A DNA stretch of 40,383 nucleotides, from contig JAIFMY010000196.1 of the NCBI GenBank assembly GCA_020048155.1, positions 1 to 40,383 on the forward strand, given 5' to 3'. This DNA is from Bacteroidota bacterium. Lineage in GTDB: Bacteria > Bacteroidota > Bacteroidia > Bacteroidales > DYOH01. The notes under the pieces were generated by a model. It made no database searches. It was not told where the DNA came from and was given only the letters and a program-made list of their open reading frames with translations. The translations under genes were made by a program, and so were the position numbers. Positions 8,572 to 15,434 of this stretch are shown here, piece after piece (within the stretch, counting starts at the first letter, position 1; each line of letters opens with the position of its first letter).

Positions 8572-8590
8572 GCTTTACCAAGCCTTTAAA

Positions 8591-9451
8591 ATGAATACTA
8601 TAGAAGCAAATGCTGCAGGAAAATTTTACACTTCGGATCCTACAGAACTGAGAAATGAAGTAGAGCGTTTTACCCGCATAGGCGAAGGTGCCGGAACAGA
8701 TGTACCCATAGGGCTCATAGTGCCACATGCCGGATATATGTTTTCGGGAAGTACCGCAGGAAAGGGATATTCAGCACTTCGCCATCGACAAACTCCAGAA
8801 TTGTGTTTTGTTTTTGCGCCCAGCCACAGGCATTTTCTTCGCAAACCAACCATATGCACCGCCAGTGGCCTGGCATCGCCGCTTGGTATAGTAGAAACAA
8901 GCAAAAACGTGATACAAGAACTATTGAAACACTCTGAAGTATTTCAGGGCTCTGAAGATGCCTTTGTATTTGAACATGCAATAGAAGTACAACTTCCCTT
9001 TTTACAATTCCTATATGACAAAAGTCTTAAAATCATACCTATACTGTTCAGTATTGCAGATTTGAATACTCTCAGACAAGCAGCCGAAATTCTTGCAGGT
9101 TGGATGAAATCTAGCAATTTGTTTATTATCTCTTCAGATTTTTCGCACTACACAGATTACGATTTTGCAACAAAATTAGATGCAGAATTAAAAGATGCCA
9201 TTGTAAGGCTTGATACCAACCAATTTATAAACTTACTAAACGCCCCCACGCCGGCACCAAATCTAAAAACCCGGGCATGTGGAAGCGCAGCTATACTCAC
9301 ATGGATGCATATGTGTAACATGCACAGAAACATATCCGCAAAAAGCATAGACTATACCAATTCAGGCGATTCTGTTTACTCACACAACAAGGATTCGGTA
9401 GTTGGATACTACTCCATCCTTTTTCAATTACAAACAGCACTGCATGCTTAG
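8591..9451 (+). CDS. amrB: AmmeMemoRadiSam system protein B (Memo family)
   Basis: Member of the Memo family, which shares the fold of class III extradiol dioxygenases; human MEMO1 is the eukaryotic relative. The biochemical role in bacteria is unknown. The 286-residue protein has every family landmark: VPHAGYMFSG with H46, APSHR with H79, EHAIEVQLPFLQ at 128-139, SSDFSHY with D183 and H186, and RACGSAAI with C230. The three histidines, the aspartate and the cysteine match the pocket residues described for MEMO1. The stop codon overlaps the amrA start by 8 bases, which argues for translational coupling, and amrS is divergent. Confidence 0.93.
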   Translation: MNTIEANAAGKFYTSDPTELRNEVERFTRIGEGAGTDVPIGLIVPHAGYMFSGSTAGKGYSALRHRQTPELCFVFAPSHRHFLRKPTICTASGLASPLGIVETSKNVIQELLKHSEVFQGSEDAFVFEHAIEVQLPFLQFLYDKSLKIIPILFSIADLNTLRQAAEILAGWMKSSNLFIISSDFSHYTDYDFATKLDAELKDAIVRLDTNQFINLLNAPTPAPNLKTRACGSAAILTWMHMCNMHRNISAKSIDYTNSGDSVYSHNKDSVVGYYSILFQLQTALHA

Positions 9452-10013
9452 CACACAATCCAAAAAAAAGCTTTTGCAAATAGCCGCACTTGCTATACAT
9501 AATATAGTAACCCGGCATGAAACCTTTTTAGTTGAAAATAAACATATGGATGAAGAGCTAAAAACAACTTTAGGCGCCTTTGTTACCTTGCACAAACACG
9601 GTGAGCTAAGAGGGTGTATAGGCCGCATATCCGGGCGTGACCAAATGCTGTATCAAACAATTCATCAAATGGCCATTGCAGCAGCAAGCCGCGATACAAG
9701 GTTCAAACCCATTCTTGAGACAGAACTAAAGGAATTAAATATTGAGATATCTGTACTTTCACCACTCGAACCCATATATCATGCAAAAGATATAAAAATA
9801 GGCAAACATGGGGTTTATGTAAAACATGGGTATAAAACCGGAGTATTGCTTCCACAAGTAGCCATAGAGCAAAATTGGGATTCAGATACTCTTGTGAAAT
9901 ACTGTATGGAAAAAAAGGCAGGGATGAATGCAGAAGAAATATTGAATGCAGAAATGTTTGTATTCGAAGCAGATATATTTGAAAGCTTTTATAAAAACAT
10001 AGAACTTGAGTAA
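9444..10013 (+). CDS. amrA: AmmeMemoRadiSam system protein A (AMMECR1 domain)
   Basis: A stand-alone AMMECR1-domain protein of 189 residues, third member of the AmmeMemoRadiSam trio. The hallmark LRGCIG is at 55-60, preceded by LGAFVTLHKHGE. Downstream are AAASRDTRF and the ELKELNIEISVLSP segment typical of the family, then GVLLPQVAIEQNWD. I chose the ATG at 9444, inside the end of amrB (8-base overlap), because it gives the usual N-terminus; an in-frame ATG at 9402 would overlap amrB by 50 bases. The function is unknown; the conserved LRGCIG surface is thought to be a binding or catalytic site. Separated from the next gene by 57 bases with its own candidate promoter. Confidence 0.93.
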   Translation: MLSTQSKKKLLQIAALAIHNIVTRHETFLVENKHMDEELKTTLGAFVTLHKHGELRGCIGRISGRDQMLYQTIHQMAIAAASRDTRFKPILETELKELNIEISVLSPLEPIYHAKDIKIGKHGVYVKHGYKTGVLLPQVAIEQNWDSDTLVKYCMEKKAGMNAEEILNAEMFVFEADIFESFYKNIELE

Positions 10014-10017
10014 AAAA

Positions 10018-10048
10018 TTTCAAAAAATAAATAATCTTCTTAAATTTA
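10018..10048 (+). promoter_or_regulatory. Candidate promoter for response regulator/Usp/aminopeptidase run
   Basis: TTTC at 10018-10021, then 19 bases, then TAAATTTA at 10041-10048. This fits TTTG-N19-TAnnTTTG with one mismatch in each box and exact spacing. The predicted transcription start near 10055 leaves a leader of about 16 bases before the ATG at 10071. Confidence 0.4.
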
Positions 10049-10070
10049 CAAAAGGCTTTAAAACACAGTT

Positions 10071-10826
10071 ATGCAGGAAAAAAGCGAGATACACTTAGTA
10101 CATATTTACGAAGAGCACGAATTTGCAAAAGAACTTAACGAATTGTTGGCCAATTCATTCACGGTAAGTTCGGAATCTGATTTTGAAGATGGATTTTCAC
10201 TCATACACAGTGAAACTTCGCTCATAATCATATCAATGCCGGATGTAAGCCAATCGCTTACCAACTTTCTTCGCCAGCTCAAGACAAGCCAGTTTAACCT
10301 GGTGCCAATAGTAGCAATAGTAAATACCGATGAGCAGGTATATACACGTAATATACTAAAAATGGGCTTCTGGGATTATTACTCAAGAGAATATTCGGTA
10401 ACTACAATAGTATCTCAGCTTACAGAATTTGTGACCCGGCAAATAAAGCAGCATAGCATAATACAGCAACTTTCATTTGCTATCATCGACGACGACATCA
10501 TACATAGCCAGTTGGTAAAAAGGCTGCTTGAAAATCAGAAAGTAAAACGCATAGCCCAGTTTGAGTCAGGCGAGCAATTTATGAATTATGCCACAGAGTT
10601 TGATGTTTTTCTGGTTGACTTGGTCATGAAAAAAATGTCGGGTATAAAAGTGATTAGCAAAATTAGGCAGATGTTCCCCAAGTCCATCATCATGGTCATT
10701 TCATCCATAGCCGAAGAAAATATTAAAACCACAGCTTATATTCAAGGGGCCGACGATTTTCTTACAAAACCCATGAATCCTACTGTATTTATAGCCAAAC
10801 TTTCTTCCAGGTTTCAACACAAATAA
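10071..10826 (+). CDS. Response regulator with two receiver domains, first degenerate
   Basis: A 251-residue protein made of two CheY-like receiver domains and no output domain. The second (about 133-251) is complete: acidic pair D140/D141 in IIDDD, phospho-acceptor D183 in FLVDLVMKKMSG, S211 at the switch position and K233 in FLTKP. The first (about 5-125) keeps the fold pattern but has LIIISMPD where the phospho-aspartate should be (Ser55), and lacks the acidic pair, so it is probably a pseudo-receiver. No histidine kinase lies nearby. The universal stress protein gene follows after 23 bases and then the aminopeptidase, suggesting one transcript. It may act as a stand-alone signalling adaptor; that is inference. 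Confidence 0.85.
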   Translation: MQEKSEIHLVHIYEEHEFAKELNELLANSFTVSSESDFEDGFSLIHSETSLIIISMPDVSQSLTNFLRQLKTSQFNLVPIVAIVNTDEQVYTRNILKMGFWDYYSREYSVTTIVSQLTEFVTRQIKQHSIIQQLSFAIIDDDIIHSQLVKRLLENQKVKRIAQFESGEQFMNYATEFDVFLVDLVMKKMSGIKVISKIRQMFPKSIIMVISSIAEENIKTTAYIQGADDFLTKPMNPTVFIAKLSSRFQHK

Positions 10827-10849
10827 CACATATTACCCACCCAAACTAT

Positions 10850-12436
10850 ATGAATGAATATAAAACATACAAGCATTATTTGGCACAGTGCCTCAAGAAA
10901 TCAACAGAAGCTGCCGACCAGACCGAATTTCTTGTAACCAATCATAAAATCGAATTGGCCATAGACCGCATATATTTTCAATGTTATTATGCACTCAGTG
11001 CTTACGCCTACAAAAATGGATTCGAAGCTCAAAACGACAACCTGCTCTACGATTGGTATTTTCAGGAAGCAAAAGAGTTACATACAGACGAAATTCAGCA
11101 TCAGTTTGTAAAAGAGATACATACTCTTTACCAGAAAGCTCATTTCGACTTCAGCTTTGACCACAAAACCATTTCTATTCCAAAACTTACAAAAGAGGCC
11201 AATCAGTTATTGCTTAAAGTTAAAAAATACTTGGATACCCCTGAGAATTTGCCTCATATGCTTGTAGCCTCGCTTTTCACGCTTTACAATTCCAATGCAC
11301 TTACAGAGCTTTCAGAAGAGTTAAAGCCTATTGCAAGCACATTTTTGCTCGATGTGAAAACCAAAGTTTGCACACCAAACCCAAATGCACTAAGAATTTA
11401 CAATGAGATATTGGCCAACACAGCCAACCCTCAATTGTATGCTCAACTTGAAGAGCATTTGCTAGAAATTGTAGACAAAAACAAGCAAGCCTACGATACC
11501 ATGGAGGAAGTGTGTTTCAAAATAGGAACACTCAAGCTCGACAGCTTCGAACTCAATACGAAACAAGAAGAAATCGAAGATGTGCCACTACCCGAGATAA
11601 CCGACAAAGAAAAACAAACCATCATCATACCTTGGGATTTTACCAAAGTTGCACATTGGGCATTGGAACATGCAGTAAATTTTGCCAGCGTAACCAATGC
11701 CGAAATACACTTGGTGCATATCGTAAAAAAACTCAAAGAAGCTGGTGACGCAGAGCAAAAACTAAAAGCCAATAAGACCGAAAACGAAGCGAAATACAAA
11801 GTAAAAATAATAACTGCTATACGTGAAGGCACCATTTTCCACGCCATCACCGACTATGCTACTGAGGTACACGCCAAGCTAGTAATAATGGGCACACATG
11901 GTGCACAAGGTATGCAAAAATTTACAGGCAGTTGGGCTATTAAAGTAATAGCAAAAACAAAAGTGCCGTTCATAGTAGTGCAAGCACCACCAGCCAGAAA
12001 AGAAATACGAAATGTGGTATTTCCAGTAGATTATCGTCGGGAAATAAAACAAAAAGTAAACGAAGCCTATTACTTGAGTCAATACTATAACTTGAAATTT
12101 TTCATAACCAAACCCGAAAAAATTCAAGTAGATACCCTCAGGCAGAAAACTTTGAATAATACATATTTCATGCGCTCCTTTTTTGCACAATATGGCATTG
12201 AGCATGAAGTGATAGAAGTTAAAAATGCAAAAGATTACAGCGACGCCACACTCAAATTTGCAGCTCAATCAACACCCGACCTCATCATAATAGTACTGAA
12301 CAAAGAAATGGGATTTCAGGATTTCATGTTTGGAGCTGAAGAGGAAAAAATAATCATGAACGACCTGAAAGTGCCAGTAATGTGCATCAATCCACCACCA
12401 GCAAAGTCTTGGTCTTACCGTTCAGGAACATCTTAG
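10850..12436 (+). CDS. Universal stress protein with N-terminal HEPN-like domain
   Basis: A 528-residue three-part protein. Residues 257-380 form a UspA domain: TIIIPWDFTKVAHWALEHA at the start, LVIMGTHGAQG, and the nucleotide-binding GTHG...TGS loop near 348-361, one residue shorter than the classical G-x2-G-x9-G(S/T). Residues 386-520 form a second, degenerate Usp domain (NVVFPVDYRREI start, PDLIIIVLN, no GxxG loop). Residues 1-132 are helical and resemble UPF0332-type HEPN domains, with the pattern AIDRIYFQCYYALSAYAYK followed by LYQKAHFDFSF and a last helix EANQLLLKVKKYLD. The RNase motif Rx4-6H is absent. Residues 133-250 are helical and unrecognised. The gene lies between a response regulator and an aminopeptidase with short gaps. 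The Usp call is firm; the HEPN call is by pattern only. Confidence 0.85.
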   Translation: MNEYKTYKHYLAQCLKKSTEAADQTEFLVTNHKIELAIDRIYFQCYYALSAYAYKNGFEAQNDNLLYDWYFQEAKELHTDEIQHQFVKEIHTLYQKAHFDFSFDHKTISIPKLTKEANQLLLKVKKYLDTPENLPHMLVASLFTLYNSNALTELSEELKPIASTFLLDVKTKVCTPNPNALRIYNEILANTANPQLYAQLEEHLLEIVDKNKQAYDTMEEVCFKIGTLKLDSFELNTKQEEIEDVPLPEITDKEKQTIIIPWDFTKVAHWALEHAVNFASVTNAEIHLVHIVKKLKEAGDAEQKLKANKTENEAKYKVKIITAIREGTIFHAITDYATEVHAKLVIMGTHGAQGMQKFTGSWAIKVIAKTKVPFIVVQAPPARKEIRNVVFPVDYRREIKQKVNEAYYLSQYYNLKFFITKPEKIQVDTLRQKTLNNTYFMRSFFAQYGIEHEVIEVKNAKDYSDATLKFAAQSTPDLIIIVLNKEMGFQDFMFGAEEEKIIMNDLKVPVMCINPPPAKSWSYRSGTS

Positions 12437-12463
12437 TTTTTAACCAAAACCCAAATAACAAAC

Positions 12464-13768
12464 ATGAATCAACTTATAGATAACGCAAATTCATTATTAG
12501 ATTTCATAAACAAAGGCAGCAGCGCATTTCACGTGGTTTTAGAAACCGAAAGACAATTGGCTGCTCATGGTTTCAAAGCACTCAATCCGGGCGAAATATG
12601 GCAACTGGAAAGGGGAGGTAAATACTATGTATCGGCAAATAACAGCTCAGTTTTTGCCTTTGTGGTAGGGAAAGGAGATATAGCCAGCAATGGATTCAAA
12701 ATCATAGCTGCGCATACAGACTCACCCACTATAAAAATAAAACCCAACCCAGTGATGCAGGTTAGCCAGCTTTACACCAAGTTAAATATAGAAACTTATG
12801 GTGGGGGTATATGGTATACATGGTTCGACAGACCACTTTCTATAGCAGGTAGAGTAAGCCTAAAGAGCAATAAGCCTATGTTCCCTGAAAACAAATTTGT
12901 TCGTTTCGGAAACCCGGTAGCAATCATTCCACATTTGGCTATACACATGAACCGCAGCGTAAACGAGGGGAATAATATAAACGCACAACGCGATTTGCTG
13001 CCCCTGTTGTCGCTCAACAATGGCTCGAACATGGGTGCAGACGCTCTATTGCAACTACTGGCCAATGAATTGGGAACCAACACAGACCAAATTCTGGACT
13101 ATGAACTCAATTTGTTTGAGACCAATCCCGGGGAACTCATAGGCCCTAACAAAGAGTTTATAAGCATAGGAAAAATTGATAACCAGGCCATGGTACATGC
13201 AGGTCTAAAAGCCTTGCTCGATACTAAAACAGCAAACGATGCCACACTGATGGTAGCCTTCTTCGACAATGAAGAGGTAGGCAGTGGAAGCAAACAAGGA
13301 GCCCATGCGCCTGTACTTAAGCACATCATGGAGCGCATTGTGCTGCAATTCAAATCGTCGGATCAGGATTATTATAGGGCACTACACCATTCCTTCCTAA
13401 TTTCTGCAGATATGGCGCATGCATTGCATCCAAATTACACCGACAAATACGACCCTACAAACCAACCACTTATGAATATGGGGCCAGTAATTAAAATAGC
13501 CGCCAACCAAAAATATACAACCGACAGCGATTCGGCTGCTACATTTGCTCAAATATGCCATGAAGCCAATGTACCCTATCAGCGATTCGTAAACCGAGCT
13601 GACGCTGCAGGCGGTAGCACACTGGGCAATATTGCCACCGGCCAAATAAACATACGGATGGTAGACGTAGGAAGTCCCATGTTGGCCATGCATAGCATCA
13701 GAGAGTTATCAGGCGTAGCCGATCATACATATGCAATTAAAGCTTTCAGCAAATTTTTCGAAATTTGA
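12464..13768 (+). CDS. apeB: M18 family metallo-aminopeptidase
   Basis: A di-zinc, cytoplasmic aminopeptidase of family M18 (aspartyl aminopeptidase/ApeB type), removing N-terminal residues from peptides. The 434-residue length is normal. Metal and catalytic motifs can be read: AAHTDSP with H84, IDNQ with D239, DNEEVGS with E270/E271, SADMAHALHPN with D316, and AMHSIRE with H410. The start ATG lies 27 bases after the Usp gene, and a strong hairpin terminator follows 48 bases after the stop, making this the last gene of the response regulator/Usp/aminopeptidase run. Substrate preference (acidic or neutral residues) cannot be read from the sequence. Confidence 0.94.
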   Translation: MNQLIDNANSLLDFINKGSSAFHVVLETERQLAAHGFKALNPGEIWQLERGGKYYVSANNSSVFAFVVGKGDIASNGFKIIAAHTDSPTIKIKPNPVMQVSQLYTKLNIETYGGGIWYTWFDRPLSIAGRVSLKSNKPMFPENKFVRFGNPVAIIPHLAIHMNRSVNEGNNINAQRDLLPLLSLNNGSNMGADALLQLLANELGTNTDQILDYELNLFETNPGELIGPNKEFISIGKIDNQAMVHAGLKALLDTKTANDATLMVAFFDNEEVGSGSKQGAHAPVLKHIMERIVLQFKSSDQDYYRALHHSFLISADMAHALHPNYTDKYDPTNQPLMNMGPVIKIAANQKYTTDSDSAATFAQICHEANVPYQRFVNRADAAGGSTLGNIATGQINIRMVDVGSPMLAMHSIRELSGVADHTYAIKAFSKFFEI

Positions 13769-13816
13769 TTTTATAGCATCAAACCAACTAAATACTTATT
13801 ATACCTAAATTTAAAG

Positions 13817-13850
13817 CAAATGCTCAATCATCGAATTGGGCATTTGTTTT
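13817..13850 (+). terminator. Rho-independent terminator after apeB
   Basis: The stem CAAATGCTCAAT (13817-13828) pairs with ATTGGGCATTTG (13835-13846) with one T-G pair, around the loop CATCGA, and is followed by TTTT. It lies 48 bases after the aminopeptidase stop and ahead of the antiporter gene. Confidence 0.78.
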
Positions 13851-13916
13851 ATAAAGTAAAGAACAAAGTACCTAGATAATACTTATTTTTAAAACGAATT
13901 AGGCTATTACAAAAAA

Positions 13917-15428
13917 ATGACGCTAAGTCCTGAAAATATTTTCTTCATAGGTGCTATTCTATTGTTTGTATCATTGTATGCAAGTAAGACCTCGCTTCGA
14001 TTAGGCATACCATCGTTGCTTCTATTTTTGGCTGTGGGCATGCTAGCCGGGTCTGAGGGTGTGGGCGGTATTGTTTTCGACAATCCGCAAATAGCTCAGT
14101 TTGTAGGCATCATTGCACTCATATTCATTTTATATACAGGTGGTTTCGAAACCAGTTGGAATTCCACAAAACCAATCATATGGCAAGGCGCATCCATGTC
14201 TATGATAGGTGTATTAGTAACAGCAAGTACAGTGGGAGTGTTTGTATGGGCCATCACCGATTTTACTATTTACGAAGGACTACTTATGGGGGCCATTGTT
14301 TCTTCTACAGATGCAGCGGCAGTTTTTTCAATCATGCGTTCTAAGAAAATTGCATTAAAGGGCAATTTGAGAGCATTGCTCGAGCTCGAATCTGGAAGCA
14401 ACGATCCCATGGCCTACTTCCTTACCATAGTACTTACATCGGCAGTAATGCAACAGGTTGATAGCGGATGGATTATTTTAGGCAAGTTTTTGATATCGAT
14501 ATTAGTAGGCACTTTCCTTGGCATACTTATGGGCAAAGTAAGCGTCTATCTAATCAATAATATAGATTTGGAAATAGATAGTTTATATATCATACTGGTT
14601 ATTGCACTCATATTTTTTACCTACTCTGCATCTGATTTCTTATATGGCAACGGTTTTCTTTCCATATACCTATTGGGAATATATATGGGGAATAAAGAAA
14701 TTTTGCATAAAAAAAAGATACTAAAGTCATTTGATTCTTATGCGTGGCTTTGGCAAATCATACTTTTTCTAACCCTCGGATTGCAAGTATTTCCATCAGA
14801 AATTTTGCCCATTTTGCCCACAGGAATCCTTATATCATTTTTTCTGATGCTTGTAGCTCGCCCGGCAAGCATATGGATAAGTCTGATGTTTACCAACCTG
14901 CGCACCCGACAGAAACTTTTCTTATCATGGGTAGGATTACGTGGAGCAGTGCCCATAGTATTTGCCACATACCCGCTCATAGCAGGCATCGAAAAAGCCC
15001 ATATCATATTCAATATTGTTTTTTTCATTTCGGTGACATCGGTACTTATACAAGGTACCACCATAGGACTGGCAGCCAAATGGTTGCACTTGTTACTTCC
15101 CGAAAAACTAAAAAAGAAATCGGCAATAGATTATGAGATAGCTGATATCATAAAATCGGGTCTGACCAGACTCACAATCCCAGAAACTTGCACAACTGCC
15201 GGTTGTCAGATTGTAGAGCTCAATTTTCCGAAAACAGCATTTATATCAATGATAGTGAGAAATGGGAAATATATAATCCCCGGAGGCCACACCATGCTGC
15301 AGGGTGGCGATGTGTTGTATGTGCTTTCCGAAAATGAACACGCTCTGGAAGACGTATATAAATCGCTAAAAATAAATCCTCCGGAATACATATTGGTATC
15401 GGAGGATTCAGAGAACAACAAAAATTAG
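13917..15428 (+). CDS. nhaP2: Potassium/proton antiporter (NhaP2/CvrA type)
   Basis: A CPA1-family inner-membrane exchanger of 503 residues. About twelve to thirteen membrane segments fill residues 1-395. The opening (FIGAILLFVSLYASKTSLRL, IPSLLLFLAVGMLAGSEG) is characteristic of the K+/H+ antiporter group that includes NhaP2/CvrA. VSSTDAAAVFSI and LELESGSNDPMAYFLT carry the conserved acidic ion-binding residues, and LSWVGLRGAVPIVFATYPL is the typical late helix. The C-terminal ~85 residues (CQIVELNFPK...GGDVLYVLSE) form an RCK_C/TrkA-C regulatory domain. Expected role: K+ efflux and pH or osmotic homeostasis. It is convergent with the E1 gene with only 6 bases between stops and no visible terminator. 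Confidence 0.92.
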   Translation: MTLSPENIFFIGAILLFVSLYASKTSLRLGIPSLLLFLAVGMLAGSEGVGGIVFDNPQIAQFVGIIALIFILYTGGFETSWNSTKPIIWQGASMSMIGVLVTASTVGVFVWAITDFTIYEGLLMGAIVSSTDAAAVFSIMRSKKIALKGNLRALLELESGSNDPMAYFLTIVLTSAVMQQVDSGWIILGKFLISILVGTFLGILMGKVSVYLINNIDLEIDSLYIILVIALIFFTYSASDFLYGNGFLSIYLLGIYMGNKEILHKKKILKSFDSYAWLWQIILFLTLGLQVFPSEILPILPTGILISFFLMLVARPASIWISLMFTNLRTRQKLFLSWVGLRGAVPIVFATYPLIAGIEKAHIIFNIVFFISVTSVLIQGTTIGLAAKWLHLLLPEKLKKKSAIDYEIADIIKSGLTRLTIPETCTTAGCQIVELNFPKTAFISMIVRNGKYIIPGGHTMLQGGDVLYVLSENEHALEDVYKSLKINPPEYILVSEDSENNKN

Positions 15429-15434
15429 TATTTT

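Noticed and set aside
15429-15434. Frameshift or overlap at the nhaP2/E1 junction
   Set aside because: The six-base gap is simply two complete convergent genes; both C-termini look family-like.
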